From positions 2,438,527 to 2,502,526 of the forward strand of contig NZ_JH584235.1 of NCBI RefSeq assembly GCF_000241465.1: a stretch of DNA of 64,000 bases. The letters are read 5' to 3'. The position numbers and the translations under genes are program-made. How positions within the stretch are numbered: position 1 is the first letter of the stretch; every line of letters starts with the position of its first letter. The notes under the pieces were generated by a model that saw nothing but the letters and a program-made list of their open reading frames with translations, was not told the DNA's origin and did not search any database. The DNA comes from Sphingomonas echinoides ATCC 14820. GTDB lineage: Bacteria; Pseudomonadota; Alphaproteobacteria; Sphingomonadales; Sphingomonadaceae. This document shows positions 19,407 to 28,413 of the stretch, in pieces.

Positions 19407-20318
19407 TTGGCTACCCTGGGTATGAGCAGCGCCGAACGCGACGCCGTGGAGAGCTTCCGCCGCGACGTCGTCGAACCGTCGATGACCAAATTGGTGATCA
19501 TCGATTTCTGGGCGGAATGGTGCGGGCCATGCAAAGCGCTGACGCCGCTGCTCGAAAAGGTCGCCGCCGCTTATGCCGACAAGGGCGTGGTGCTGGCCAA
19601 GATCGACACCGACAAGAACCAGTTCATCGCCGCGCAATTCCAGATCAAGTCGATCCCGACCGTCTATGCCATGTTCCAGGGGCAATTGGTCGCGGACCTG
19701 ACGCCTGCGCGCAGCGAAACTCAGTTGCGCACGATGCTCGACCAGATCCTGAAGCAGCTGCCGATCGAAAGCCCCGAGGCGAGCCTGGAAGCCGAGCTCG
19801 AACCACTGATCGCGATGGGCGAGCAAGTGCTGGTCGAGGGCGACGCGGCGCGCGCCGTCAGTGTGTTCGCGCAGCTGGCCGAAATGGCCCCCGAGCATCC
19901 CGCCGTCCTGTCGGGCATGGTTCGCGCGCTGGTCGCCGACAAGCAGACCGATGCCGCCGAAGCGGCGATCGCGGCGCTGCCCGAAGAGATTGCCAAGCTG
20001 CCCGAGATTGAGCGCGCGCGCAGTGCGCTGGCGCTGGCGCGCGAGGCCAGGCCGGTTGACGATCTGGCCGGGCTTGCCGCCGAAGTCGCCGCCAATCCGC
20101 AGGATTTCGACAAGCGCTTCGCCCTGGCCGGTGGTCAGATGGCGGCGGGCGACCGCGATGGGGCTGCGGCAACGCTGCTGGCGATGATTGCCGATGATCG
20201 CAGTTGGAACGAAGGGGCCGCGCGGACGCAGTTGCTCAAGCTGTTCGAAGTCGTCGGGTTGGAAGATCCCTGGGTGTCGGCGCAGCGGCGCAAGCTGTCC
20301 GCGATCCTGTTCGGGTGA
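19407..20318 (+). CDS. thioredoxin-fold tetratricopeptide co-chaperone (YbbN/CnoX-like)
   Basis: About 303 residues. The N-terminal thioredoxin domain (about 20-125) has the redox site WAEWCGPCKALTP and the cis-Pro block KSIPTVYAM. The rest is TPR-like helices (AELEPLIAMGEQVLVEGD..., LAAEVAANPQDFDKRFALA). This matches CnoX/YbbN proteins that protect and hand over oxidised clients. A TTG at 19407 with GGAG six bases upstream is preferred over ATG 19422. The stop overlaps the next gene in GTGA. Confidence 0.9.
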   Translation: MATLGMSSAERDAVESFRRDVVEPSMTKLVIIDFWAEWCGPCKALTPLLEKVAAAYADKGVVLAKIDTDKNQFIAAQFQIKSIPTVYAMFQGQLVADLTPARSETQLRTMLDQILKQLPIESPEASLEAELEPLIAMGEQVLVEGDAARAVSVFAQLAEMAPEHPAVLSGMVRALVADKQTDAAEAAIAALPEEIAKLPEIERARSALALAREARPVDDLAGLAAEVAANPQDFDKRFALAGGQMAAGDRDGAAATLLAMIADDRSWNEGAARTQLLKLFEVVGLEDPWVSAQRRKLSAILFG

Positions 20319-20953
20319 CGACGACGCGGCTCTCGATCTTCCCGCTGGCAGGGGCGTTGCTCTTCCCGAGGATGCATTTGCCGCTGCACATCTTTGAGCC
20401 GCGCTACCGCGCGATGATTTCCGACGCGATGGCGCGCGACCGCCGAATCGGCATGGTGCAGCCGCGCCCCAATCTTCCCGCGGGTGCCGGCGGTCGCGCC
20501 GACAAGCCCGCTTTGTTCGACATTGGTTGCGTCGGCAAGATCGCCGAGTTCGAGGCGAGCGAGGACGGCCGCTACAACCTCATCCTCGAAGGGCTGTCGC
20601 TGTTCCGCATCGTGCGCGAACTGGACGTGGCAACCGCGTTCCGCCAGGTCGAGGCCGAGCTGATCGCTGGCCCCGCCACCCCCGAAATACTGTCGCTCTC
20701 GCGCCGCTCTGCGCTGGAGAGCGAATCGCGCGCTTTTGCCGATGCGCAGGGCTATGCGGTCGATTGGGACGCAGTGACGCGGCTCGACGACGAATCGCTC
20801 GTCAACGGCATCGCGCAGATCGCGCCCTTCGATGTGGCGGCAAAGCAGGGGTTGCTCGAAGCGGGCAGTATCGAGAATCGCGCCGAATTGATCATCCAGC
20901 TTATGCAGTTTTTCGGGCGGCATGACGGTGAGGAATCGGTGACGCTGCAATAG
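20315..20953 (+). CDS. Lon N-terminal (substrate-binding) domain protein
   Basis: A 212-residue stand-alone version of the Lon protease N-terminal domain, with no ATPase or protease part. It starts LSIFPLAGALLFPRMHLPLHIFEPRYRAM and has IGCVGKIAEFE and YNLILEGLSLFRI, both typical. The GTG at 20315 overlaps the thioredoxin/TPR gene stop, so the two are coupled and may act together in protein quality control. The precise role of such proteins is not known. Confidence 0.9.
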   Translation: MTTTRLSIFPLAGALLFPRMHLPLHIFEPRYRAMISDAMARDRRIGMVQPRPNLPAGAGGRADKPALFDIGCVGKIAEFEASEDGRYNLILEGLSLFRIVRELDVATAFRQVEAELIAGPATPEILSLSRRSALESESRAFADAQGYAVDWDAVTRLDDESLVNGIAQIAPFDVAAKQGLLEAGSIENRAELIIQLMQFFGRHDGEESVTLQ

Positions 20954-20964
20954 GGGCACGCGCA

Positions 20965-21162
20965 ATGAGCAAGGCCAGGCGCAAAGGCCGCATCGGCGGT
21001 GCTGCGATGATGATCGGGATGTTCTTCGCGACGCTGTTCGACCCGAAAAAGGCGGCAGCGGTGGTCCATATCGATACCCAGCGGCGGATTGGCAGCGAAA
21101 GCGAGCGTATCGCAGCTACCGCCAGTGCGCCGCCGACCGGTGCCGGGGATGTGCGCAACTGA
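20965..21162 (+). CDS. hypothetical small protein (65 aa)
   Basis: The frame begins with ATG 20965, 12 bp after the Lon-domain gene, behind a weak AGGGG. The N-terminus is basic (SKARRKGRIGG) and followed by a short hydrophobic run (AAMMIGMFFATLF), then a polar tail. The short hydrophobic stretch could anchor it to the membrane. I do not recognise a family. Codon use looks ordinary for the region. Same-strand position behind two coupled genes is the main support. Confidence 0.4.
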   Translation: MSKARRKGRIGGAAMMIGMFFATLFDPKKAAAVVHIDTQRRIGSESERIAATASAPPTGAGDVRN

Positions 21163-21193
21163 TCGTCGCGCTGCGGGGTATCGGTGGATGTGT

Positions 21194-21335
21194 GTTCGCG
21201 CGGAGGACGCAGAGAGGGTGCGCGTCGCTTGCCTAACGCTACCCCCGCGAGAGCCTGAGCCAAGGAACGGTATGGGGTGGCAGAGATCTGCCGAGAAGAG
21301 CGTTCTCTCCGCGTCCTCCGCGCCTCCGCGCGAAC
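21194..21335. repeat. palindromic intergenic repeat element
   Basis: The left arm (21194-21216) starts GTTCGCGCGGAGGACGCAG and the right arm (21305-21335) ends CTCCGCGCCTCCGCGCGAAC. They are inverted copies; the right arm has an extra CTCCGCG unit. The roughly 88-bp interior has no coding potential that I trust. It fills the gap between the small ORF and the converging hydroxylase gene and looks like a MITE- or REP-type element. Confidence 0.6.
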
Positions 21336-21370
21336 CCAATCAACGCACGAGCGTGCGCTGCCGCCTGAAA

Positions 21371-22588
21371 CTAAACCGTCATCCCCTGGAGCAACTTCGG
21401 CACGTCGCCGCTCTCGCCGCGCGCTTCGGCGATGAAGCGGCGCTTCAGCGGCGGCATGTGCTGCACCGCCGACAGGCCGAAGCGCCGCACCGCATTGGCG
21501 GTTTTGCCCGGCACGCCGAACAACCGCGTTAACCCGTCGGTTGCCGCCGCCACCATGAAGGTGTCGAGGCTGCGCCAGCGATCATAACGCTCTAACACTT
21601 GCGGATCGCCGAGATCGAGCCCGGTGCGCTTGCCCTCGACCAGCACTTCGACCAGCGTCGCCACGTCGCGGAACCCGACATTGACGCCCTGGCCCGCGAT
21701 CGGATGGATCCCGTGCGCGGCATCGCCGACCAGCGCCAGCCGGTTCGACACGATCTTGGCTGCATGGTGAAAGCCGAGCGGATAGCTCATCCGGTTGCCG
21801 AGCGGACCGAGCTTGCCGAGAAAGCCACCGATGCGCTTGTCCGCCTCGGCCAGCCAGCCGCGATCGGACAGCTTCATCATCCCCGGTGCCTGATCGCGCG
21901 TGACCGACCACACGATGCACGAGCGGTGGCCCTGATCGTCATCGTTGAGCGGAAGGATGGCGAACGGACCGTCGGGATAGAAGATCTCGAAGGCGATGTT
22001 TTCATGGGGGTGTTCATGGTGCAGCGACGTGACGATCGCGGCATTGTCATAGCTCCAGCGCGCGACCCGCAGACCCGCTGCCTCGCGCGTCGGCGAATTG
22101 CGGCCTTCCGCCGCGATCAGCAACGGCGCGGTGATGACCGCGCCCGAATCGAGCGTGACGGTGACGCCGTGTTCACCGCGATCGACCGCGACCGCGCGCG
22201 TTTTCATCCGCACGTCGACCAGCGGGGCCGCCGATGCCGCTTCGAACAAAGCCGCGCGCAACCGTCGATTCTCGACCATATGGCCAAGCGCGTCCTCGCC
22301 CGCATCGGGCTCGAAATCGAGCGCACCAGGCTCCAGTCCATCGCTCACGCGGATCCCCGCAATCGGGCAGGCGAATGCGGCAAGACGATCGGCCACCCCG
22401 ATCGCGCCGAGCATCCGCCACGGCGCACCGGCAATCGCCGAAGCGCGGCCGTCAAAGCCGGCGGCGAGGATCACCTCGGGATCGGCAATGTCGATGACGA
22501 TGGCGCTGAGCCCGTGCCGGTCGAGCGCCACGGCGAGCGCGCTGCCGACGAGCCCGCCGCCGAGAATGATGACGTCTGCTTGGTTCAT
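21371..22588 (-). CDS. FAD-dependent ubiquinone-biosynthesis hydroxylase (UbiH/UbiF/Coq6 family)
   Basis: A 405-residue flavin monooxygenase with DVIILGGGLVGSALAVAL (FAD ADP-binding), the middle LLIAAEGRNSPTREAAG (DG-type motif) and RLALVGDAAHGIHPIAGQG followed by NVGFRDVATL (FAD ribityl/UbiH signature). It probably hydroxylates the quinone ring during ubiquinone synthesis at the inner membrane. Which ring position cannot be told from one sequence. ATG 22588 is chosen; the frame runs on to 22735 without conserved content. Divergent from ftsK over 125 bp. Confidence 0.9.
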   Translation of the reverse strand: MNQADVIILGGGLVGSALAVALDRHGLSAIVIDIADPEVILAAGFDGRASAIAGAPWRMLGAIGVADRLAAFACPIAGIRVSDGLEPGALDFEPDAGEDALGHMVENRRLRAALFEAASAAPLVDVRMKTRAVAVDRGEHGVTVTLDSGAVITAPLLIAAEGRNSPTREAAGLRVARWSYDNAAIVTSLHHEHPHENIAFEIFYPDGPFAILPLNDDDQGHRSCIVWSVTRDQAPGMMKLSDRGWLAEADKRIGGFLGKLGPLGNRMSYPLGFHHAAKIVSNRLALVGDAAHGIHPIAGQGVNVGFRDVATLVEVLVEGKRTGLDLGDPQVLERYDRWRSLDTFMVAAATDGLTRLFGVPGKTANAVRRFGLSAVQHMPPLKRRFIAEARGESGDVPKLLQGMTV

Positions 22589-22713
22589 AGCTTGCTGTAG
22601 CGCTTCGACCGGGGCGTGCCAACGGCTTCGCCAACCGCTCCAGCCTTGACGCCACGCCCCGCGCGCGCGATGATTCCACGGGACAGACAGCGAACATTTG
22701 GGATTTGGAAAGC

Positions 22714-25017
22714 ATGGCGAGCCGCGCGCAGCCACCGTTGTGGCGTGAAACCGTCCGGGCCGGCGCGGTGCGCAGCGGCGCGTTGATCGCCGCGATCACA
22801 CTGGTCGCGCTGGTCGCGCTGATCGTGGTCGCGCTGGCGAGTTACCATGCCAGCGATCCCTCGCTCAACACGGCGTCGGCTGGTCCGGCGCGCAACTGGC
22901 TCGGGCGGGGCGGGGCGGTGGTCGCCGACGCGGCATTCTGGCTGTTGGGTCCGGGAATCGCGCTGGTGCTGCCGACGGTGTTGCTGATCGCGCTGCGATT
23001 GTGGCGCGACGTGCCGGTCGGACGCTGGCAGCGGATGCTGCTCAGCGCGTTGGGCGGCATCGGATTGCTCGGCACCGCGTTCGCGCTGGTATCGGGCGCG
23101 GCGGTGGCGTGGTTGCCGGCCGGGTGGGGCGGGGTTATCGGTCTTGCCGTGTCGGACCTGCTCCGCGCGGCAATCGCGCTGATCGGCAATAGCGCGGCAG
23201 TGCTGTGGACGACGCGCGGTGCCGCTGCGATCATCGGCCTCGCCGGGGTCGCGCTATGGGCCTATAGCTTCACCATCGACATGGCCGAACGACCCGTGCG
23301 CGCACCGCGCGCGCCGAAGCGGCTGACCGACCGGCGCGCGACCGCCGAAATCGAACCCGAACGATTCGTGCCCGAATCGCCGCGCAAGCTGCCAATGCCA
23401 CGCGCGGTGGCGACGCCCGACGTTCGACCCGGACCGGTGATCTCGGAACGGCAAATGACGCCGGTCACCACCGCCAAACCGCGCGAAAAGCAGACTTCGC
23501 TCGATTTCGGCGACAAATCGCATTTGCCCTCGGTCGATCTGCTCAAGCCGACCCCACCCTCGGTTGGCGGGCCAATCGACAAGGTCGCGCTCGACCGCAA
23601 TGCGCGGCTGCTGGAGACGGTGCTGAGCGACTTCCACGTCAAGGGATCGATCATCAATGTGCGACCGGGCCCGGTGGTGACGATGTACGAACTGGAACCG
23701 GCGGCAGGCATCAAGGCCAGCCGCGTGATCCAGTTGGCGGACGATATCGCGCGCAACATGTCGGCGGTGTCGGCGCGCGTCGCGACCATTCCGGGCCGCA
23801 CCGTCATCGGCATCGAGCTGCCCAATGCGCGGCGGGAGACGGTGGGCTTGCGCGAACTCATCGATTCGCTCGACGATCAACCGGGCGCGCTGTCGCTGGT
23901 GCTGGGCAAGAATATCGCGGGCGATCCCGTTATCGCCGATCTCGCCCCGATGCCGCATTTGCTGGTCGCGGGCACCACGGGCTCGGGCAAGTCGGTCGGG
24001 CTCAACTGCATGATCCTGTCGCTGCTCTATCGGCTCAAGCCCGAAGAGTGCCGGATGATCATGATCGATCCCAAGATGCTCGAACTGAGCATGTATGAGG
24101 ACATTCCCCACCTCTATGCCCCGGTGGTGACCGACCCGGCCAAGGCGGTGCGCGCGCTCAAATGGACGGTCGAGCAAATGGAGGACCGCTACCGACAAAT
24201 GTCCTCGCTCGGCGTGCGCAGCCTCGCCAGCTTCAACGACAAGGTCCGCGCGGCCAAGGCCAAGGGCCAGCCGCTCGGGCGCAAGGTGCAGACCGGCTAT
24301 GAACCCGTCACCGGCGCGCCGATCTATGAGGAAGAGACGCTCGATTATCAGGTGCTGCCGCAGATCGTGGTGATCGTCGACGAGCTTGCCGATTTGATGA
24401 TGACGGCGGGCAAGGAAGTCGAATTCCTGATCCAGCGCCTGGCGCAAAAGGCGCGCGCGGCGGGCATTCACTTGATCATGGCGACGCAGCGCCCATCGGT
24501 CGACGTCATCACCGGCGTGATCAAGGCCAATTTGCCGACGCGGATCAGCTTCCACGTCACCTCCAAAATCGATTCGCGCACCATTTTGGGCGAGCAAGGG
24601 GCCGAGCAGCTGCTGGGCAAGGGCGACATGCTGTATATGCCCGGCGGCAAGGGCATCGTCCGCGTGCACGGGCCGTTCGTGTCCGATGACGAAGTCCGCG
24701 CGGTTGCCGATCACTGGCGCGCGCAAGGGCGGCCCGACTATAATAATGCCGTAACCGAGGAGCCGGAGGACGGCTTTGCGCTCGACGGTGCGCCGATTGG
24801 CGAGGATTCGGCCGAGGATCAGCAATATCGCGCGGCGATCCAGCTGGTGGTGGAAAGCCAGAAGGCCTCCACCTCGTGGCTGCAGCGCCAGCTGCGCGTT
24901 GGCTATAACAGCGCCGCACGGCTGATCGAGCGGATGGAGAAAGACAATATCGTCGGTCGCCCCGATCATGTCGGCCGCCGCGAAGTGCTGCGCGACCGCG
25001 ATGGCAATCCCGTCTAA
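22714..25017 (+). CDS. ftsK: DNA translocase FtsK
   Basis: Septal DNA pump that clears chromosome termini and activates XerCD. The 767-residue protein has an N-terminal membrane domain with about four helices (1-190), a short linker, and the RecA-like motor with Walker [12 protein letters not shown] near residue 420 and Walker [13 protein letters not shown] near 553. The C-terminal gamma winged helix (about 699-767, [19 protein letters not shown]) reads KOPS sites. The start is ATG 22714; a TTG at 22705 is also possible. It is followed by lolA. Confidence 0.96.
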   Translation: MASRAQPPLWRETVRAGAVRSGALIAAITLVALVALIVVALASYHASDPSLNTASAGPARNWLGRGGAVVADAAFWLLGPGIALVLPTVLLIALRLWRDVPVGRWQRMLLSALGGIGLLGTAFALVSGAAVAWLPAGWGGVIGLAVSDLLRAAIALIGNSAAVLWTTRGAAAIIGLAGVALWAYSFTIDMAERPVRAPRAPKRLTDRRATAEIEPERFVPESPRKLPMPRAVATPDVRPGPVISERQMTPVTTAKPREKQTSLDFGDKSHLPSVDLLKPTPPSVGGPIDKVALDRNARLLETVLSDFHVKGSIINVRPGPVVTMYELEPAAGIKASRVIQLADDIARNMSAVSARVATIPGRTVIGIELPNARRETVGLRELIDSLDDQPGALSLVLGKNIAGDPVIADLAPMPHLLVAGTTGSGKSVGLNCMILSLLYRLKPEECRMIMIDPKMLELSMYEDIPHLYAPVVTDPAKAVRALKWTVEQMEDRYRQMSSLGVRSLASFNDKVRAAKAKGQPLGRKVQTGYEPVTGAPIYEEETLDYQVLPQIVVIVDELADLMMTAGKEVEFLIQRLAQKARAAGIHLIMATQRPSVDVITGVIKANLPTRISFHVTSKIDSRTILGEQGAEQLLGKGDMLYMPGGKGIVRVHGPFVSDDEVRAVADHWRAQGRPDYNNAVTEEPEDGFALDGAPIGEDSAEDQQYRAAIQLVVESQKASTSWLQRQLRVGYNSAARLIERMEKDNIVGRPDHVGRREVLRDRDGNPV

Positions 25018-25079
25018 GGCGCGTGTTCAGAGCGGGTTCAAGCCGGTCGCGCTTTAGGTCGCCCGGTCAGGAGATATGT

Positions 25080-25691
25080 GTGTTCAACCAGTTCAAACCT
25101 GCTTTGGCCTTGCTCGCCCTTCCCGCTCTGGTGGCGGCCGCCCCGGTCAACGACTTGGCCCATGTGCAAAACCATTTGCGCGCCGTCGAAAGCATGACCG
25201 CGACCTTCACCCAGACCGACCGATCGGGCAAACTGCTGACCGGCGTGCTGACGCTGAAAAAGCCGGGCAAAATCCGCTTTCAATATGAAAAGGGCGTGCC
25301 GATCCTGATCGTCAGCGACGGCAAGTCGTTGTGGTTTCTCGATTATTCGGTCGCACAGAAGCAGCGCTGGCCGATCGCCGGTTCCCCGCTCGGCATCCTG
25401 CTCGATCCCTCGCGCGACATGAGCAAGATCGCCACCGTCGTCGCGACCGACAATCCCAATGTAATCGCCGTCGATGCGGCGGACCCGAAGCATCCCGAAT
25501 ATGGCCGGATCAGCCTGGTGTTCGCGCGCAACGCGACGGCACCGGGCGGGCTGATGCTGCAGGGGTGGGTTGCGCTCGATTCGCAGAACAATCGCACGAC
25601 GATCCGGCTGTCGAACCAGCGTTTCAACGCGCCCGTCGCCGACAATGCCTTCCAATGGCGCGATCCGGTGCGCCCGACCGGCAAAAAATAG
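25080..25691 (+). CDS. lolA: outer-membrane lipoprotein carrier protein LolA
   Basis: Periplasmic chaperone that ferries lipoproteins from LolCDE to the outer membrane. The GTG start at 25080 is set by AGGAG seven bases upstream; the longer frame from 25023 spoils the signal peptide. Residues 1-21 form a signal peptide ending VAAA. The mature part has VESMTATFTQTDRSGK, GVLTLKKPGKIRFQYEKG and SDGKSLWFLDY, typical of LolA. The ftsK-lolA-xth order is common in alphaproteobacteria (from memory). Confidence 0.94.
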   Translation: MFNQFKPALALLALPALVAAAPVNDLAHVQNHLRAVESMTATFTQTDRSGKLLTGVLTLKKPGKIRFQYEKGVPILIVSDGKSLWFLDYSVAQKQRWPIAGSPLGILLDPSRDMSKIATVVATDNPNVIAVDAADPKHPEYGRISLVFARNATAPGGLMLQGWVALDSQNNRTTIRLSNQRFNAPVADNAFQWRDPVRPTGKK

Positions 25692-25734
25692 CTTTCATTC
25701 ATATTGGCGACAGGTTGCGGCGCATAAAGACGGT

Positions 25735-25848
25735 TTTGCGGATGAGGACGTTCGGGATTTCCCCCTGTTACCCGAACCTTCGCTTCCCGCCTGCGTGACG
25801 AACGCTAGGTCGGCCCTCGCTCCATGCCCCCGGAGCGAGGGCCTTTCC
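25735..25848 (+). ncRNA. candidate small RNA with C-rich hairpin loops
   Basis: The gap between lolA and xth has three hairpins on the plus strand. The first is GTTCGGG/CCCGAAC (25750-25756 with 25771-25777), with TTTCCCCCT in the loop. The second is TTCG/CGAA (25779-25782 with 25799-25802), with CTTCCCGCC in the loop. The third is the terminator at 25812. C-rich loops complementary to Shine-Dalgarno sites are a hallmark of several alphaproteobacterial regulatory RNAs. The 5' end is not defined, and an alternative CGTTCG/CGAACG pairing exists. Expression is not shown. Confidence 0.45.
25812..25848 (+). terminator. Rho-independent-type terminator upstream of xth
   Basis: A perfect 12-bp stem, GGCCCTCGCTCC with GGAGCGAGGGCC (25812-25823 and 25832-25843), closes an 8-base loop and is followed by a short TTT. 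It could end lolA transcription or the candidate small RNA. Confidence 0.7.
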
Positions 25849-25898
25849 ATGCCGGGGGATGGCGGCTGGCGTGGCCTGCCGCGCCTCGCTAGAGCAGG

Positions 25899-26696
25899 AT
25901 GATGACCGCTTCGCTCAAGATTGTTTCGTGGAACATCAACTCGGTGCGGTTCCGCATCGAAATCGTCGAGAAGTTCCTGCGCGAATCCGCCCCCGACATC
26001 CTGTGCCTGCAGGAAACCAAGGTGATCGATCAGGACTTTCCGACTGCGGCGTTCCGCGCGCTCGGCTATCGCCATATCGTGCTGCACGGGCAGCGGATGC
26101 ACCACGGGGTCGCGATTCTCTCGAAAGTGCCACTGGTCGAGGACGACCGCTTCGACTGGCAGGCGAACCGCGAAGCGCGCCATGTCGGGGTGCGGCTCGA
26201 CTCGGGCATGCGGATCGAAAATGTCTATGTCCCGGCCGGCGGCGACGTGCCGGATCGCGAGGCCAATCCCAAATTCGGCCAGAAGCTCGATTTTCTGGAA
26301 CGGATGACGCGCTGGTCCGAATCGCTTGCGGTGCCGACGCTGCTGGTTGGCGATCTCAACATCGCGCCGCTTGAGGCGGATGTGTGGAGCCACAAGCAAT
26401 TGCTGAACGTCGTCAGCCATACGCCGATCGAGGTTGCTGCGCTCGACCGGCTCAAGGCGTCGAACAGCTGGGTCGATCTGGGGCGGCACTTCTTCCCGGC
26501 ACCGGCGCGGCTCCACACCTGGTGGAGCTATCGCTCGGCCGATTGGACCGTCAACGATCGCGGGCGGCGGCTCGACCATATGTGGGCCACCGCCGATGTT
26601 GCCGCGAAGGCCCGGCGGCACCATGTGTATGAAGAGTGCCGTAGCTGGCTGAAACCGTCGGACCATGTTCCGATTATGACCGAGTTCGACATTTGA
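25899..26696 (+). CDS. xth: exodeoxyribonuclease III
   Basis: AP endonuclease/3'-5' exonuclease for base-excision repair. The 265-residue protein has LKIVSWNINSVRFR, the metal-binding Glu in CLQETKVID, YVPAGGD, LVGDLNIAPLEADVW and the C-terminal RRLDHMWAT and SDHVPIM blocks, so the catalytic Glu, Asp-Asn and Asp-His are present. ATG codons at 25899 and 25902 are both possible. The stop overlaps ribA in TTGA. Confidence 0.95.
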   Translation: MMTASLKIVSWNINSVRFRIEIVEKFLRESAPDILCLQETKVIDQDFPTAAFRALGYRHIVLHGQRMHHGVAILSKVPLVEDDRFDWQANREARHVGVRLDSGMRIENVYVPAGGDVPDREANPKFGQKLDFLERMTRWSESLAVPTLLVGDLNIAPLEADVWSHKQLLNVVSHTPIEVAALDRLKASNSWVDLGRHFFPAPARLHTWWSYRSADWTVNDRGRRLDHMWATADVAAKARRHHVYEECRSWLKPSDHVPIMTEFDI

Positions 26697-27754
26697 ACGA
26701 TCCGCACAAGACCGCGCTTGCCATCGATGCCCTGCGGCGGGGCTGGCCGATTGCGCTGGCCGGGCAGGACGGCACCTTGGCGCTGCTGCCGATCGAAACC
26801 GCCGACCCTGCTCGGCTGGCCGCCTTTGACCCCGGTGGAGCGGCAAGCCTGTTGCTGTCCGCCGGACGCGCAGCGACCCTGACGCTCGCCAATCAGCGCG
26901 ACGCCGCCGCGCCCGATTCGCCCGTGCTGATCGAACGCGCGCCCTGGCTCGATTTCGCGACCGCGACCGCGCTGGCCGACCCGCAATTTGACCTTCAAGT
27001 CCCCATGAAGGGTCCGTTCCGCGCGCACTGTCTGGTCGAGCGCGATGCGGGCGCGGCGGCGCTGCGCCTCGCCCGCATCGCCGGGATGCTACCCGCCTTC
27101 TTCGTATTGCCGGGCGAATCGGCGGCGCTGGTGCTTACACCGGGCGACATCGACGCCCATGAAAATGCCGCACGCCTGACGATCGCGACGCGCGCGCATC
27201 TGCCCGTCGTCGGTGCCGAGGACGCCGAGATCGTCGCCTTTCGGACACCCGAAATGCCCGGCGAACATATCGCGCTGTTGATTGGCAAGCCCGATGGTCG
27301 CCCCCCGCTCGTGCGGCTGCATAGCGAATGCCTGACCGGCGACATGCTTGGCAGCCTGAAATGCGATTGCGGGCCACAACTCCATGCCGCGATCGATGCC
27401 GTCGCGGCGAGTGGCTGGGGCATGATCCTGTATCTGCGCCAGGAAGGGCGCGGGATTGGCCTGATCAACAAATTGCGCGCCTATGCGCTGCAGGATCAGG
27501 GGTTCGATACCGTCGATGCCAATACGCGGCTGGGCTTTGCCGTCGATTCGCGCAATTTCGCGGTGGCAGCGCGGATGCTCGACTTGCTAGGCCAACGGTC
27601 AGTGCGGTTGCTGACCAACAACCCGCAAAAGGTCGCGCAACTCGAGGCCGCCGGAATCGCGGTGGTCGAGCGCGTGCCGCACATCCTGCCCGCCAACCCG
27701 CATAACGAACGCTATCTGGCGACCAAGCGCGACCGCACCGGCCACCAATTTTAG
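26693..27754 (+). CDS. ribA: GTP cyclohydrolase II with degenerate RibB-like N-terminal region
   Basis: Opens GTP for riboflavin synthesis. The C-terminal domain (about 160-353) has HSECLTGDMLGSLKCDCG with the three zinc cysteines, YLRQEGRGIGL with the catalytic Arg, and VRLLTNNPQKV. The N-terminal 155 residues resemble a RibB domain in length and in RIAGMLPAFF and VLTPGDIDAHENAA, but lack the acidic DDE-R-E-N-E-G-D active site, so DHBP synthase activity is unlikely. Start TTG 26693 overlaps xth. Confidence 0.92.
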   Translation: MNDPHKTALAIDALRRGWPIALAGQDGTLALLPIETADPARLAAFDPGGAASLLLSAGRAATLTLANQRDAAAPDSPVLIERAPWLDFATATALADPQFDLQVPMKGPFRAHCLVERDAGAAALRLARIAGMLPAFFVLPGESAALVLTPGDIDAHENAARLTIATRAHLPVVGAEDAEIVAFRTPEMPGEHIALLIGKPDGRPPLVRLHSECLTGDMLGSLKCDCGPQLHAAIDAVAASGWGMILYLRQEGRGIGLINKLRAYALQDQGFDTVDANTRLGFAVDSRNFAVAARMLDLLGQRSVRLLTNNPQKVAQLEAAGIAVVERVPHILPANPHNERYLATKRDRTGHQF

Positions 27755-28413
27755 GCGATCAGCGCCGCGATTTCATCGAAGGTCTCGGCCACATCATGGA
27801 CGCCGATCGAGCGCAATTTGGCGGCGTGATCGGGGCCACAATGCGTCGCACCGACAAACCCGATGACATGCGCCCCCGAAGCCACGGCACCGGTCGCGCC
27901 GACGGGCGAATCCTCGACGATCACCGCCCGCGCAATGTCGATACCGAGCGCCTGGGCGGCGTGGAGATAGATATCGGGCGCAGGCTTGCCACGGGTGACA
28001 TGCTCCTTGCCCGAAAAGATCCGGTCGCCAAACACGTCGCGCAGACCGATATGCTCGAGGTGCCGCGTGATCCAGGCGGTCGTGCTCGACGAGGCGATCG
28101 CCTTGGGCAAGGCGTCGGGCAGGCCAAGCACGAACTTGACCGCACCCTCGACTGCATCAACGCCCTCATGCATCGCGCGTTGATCCTCGATTCGGCGCGC
28201 TGCGTGAAAGTCTTCCGGCAGCGACCGGCCGATCCAGTTTTCGACCGCGCCGATGAAGGACGCACCCGACAACCCCATGAAATTGGCAAAGGAATCCTCA
28301 GGCGTCGTAGGATGGCCGATGCTCGTCAGATAGGCCGCGATCTGGCGATTGCCGACCGCTTCGCTTTCGATCAGGACACCGTCAAAGTCGAAAATAATGC
28401 CATCGAAGGTCAT
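27751..28413 (-). CDS. HAD-superfamily phosphatase, beta-phosphoglucomutase-like
   Basis: A 220-residue HAD-IA hydrolase. Motif I is IIFDFDGVLIESE (nucleophile Asp), motif II AIASSSTT, motif III Lys in KEHVTRGKPAPDIY and motif IV VIVEDSPVGATGAVASGAH. The alpha-helical cap sits between motif I and motif II. Substrate is unknown; sugar phosphates are usual for the subfamily. ATG 28413 overlaps the stop of the upstream PLP-protein gene, so they are coupled; its own stop overlaps ribA tail-to-tail. Confidence 0.9.
   Translation of the reverse strand: MTFDGIIFDFDGVLIESEAVGNRQIAAYLTSIGHPTTPEDSFANFMGLSGASFIGAVENWIGRSLPEDFHAARRIEDQRAMHEGVDAVEGAVKFVLGLPDALPKAIASSSTTAWITRHLEHIGLRDVFGDRIFSGKEHVTRGKPAPDIYLHAAQALGIDIARAVIVEDSPVGATGAVASGAHVIGFVGATHCGPDHAAKLRSIGVHDVAETFDEIAALIA

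Noticed and set aside
19108..19425. Frame encoding a short protein with the phrase DSNPRPQPWQGCALPLSYA
   Set aside because: It runs through tRNA-Gly on the opposite strand; this peptide is a well-known false translation of tRNA genes.
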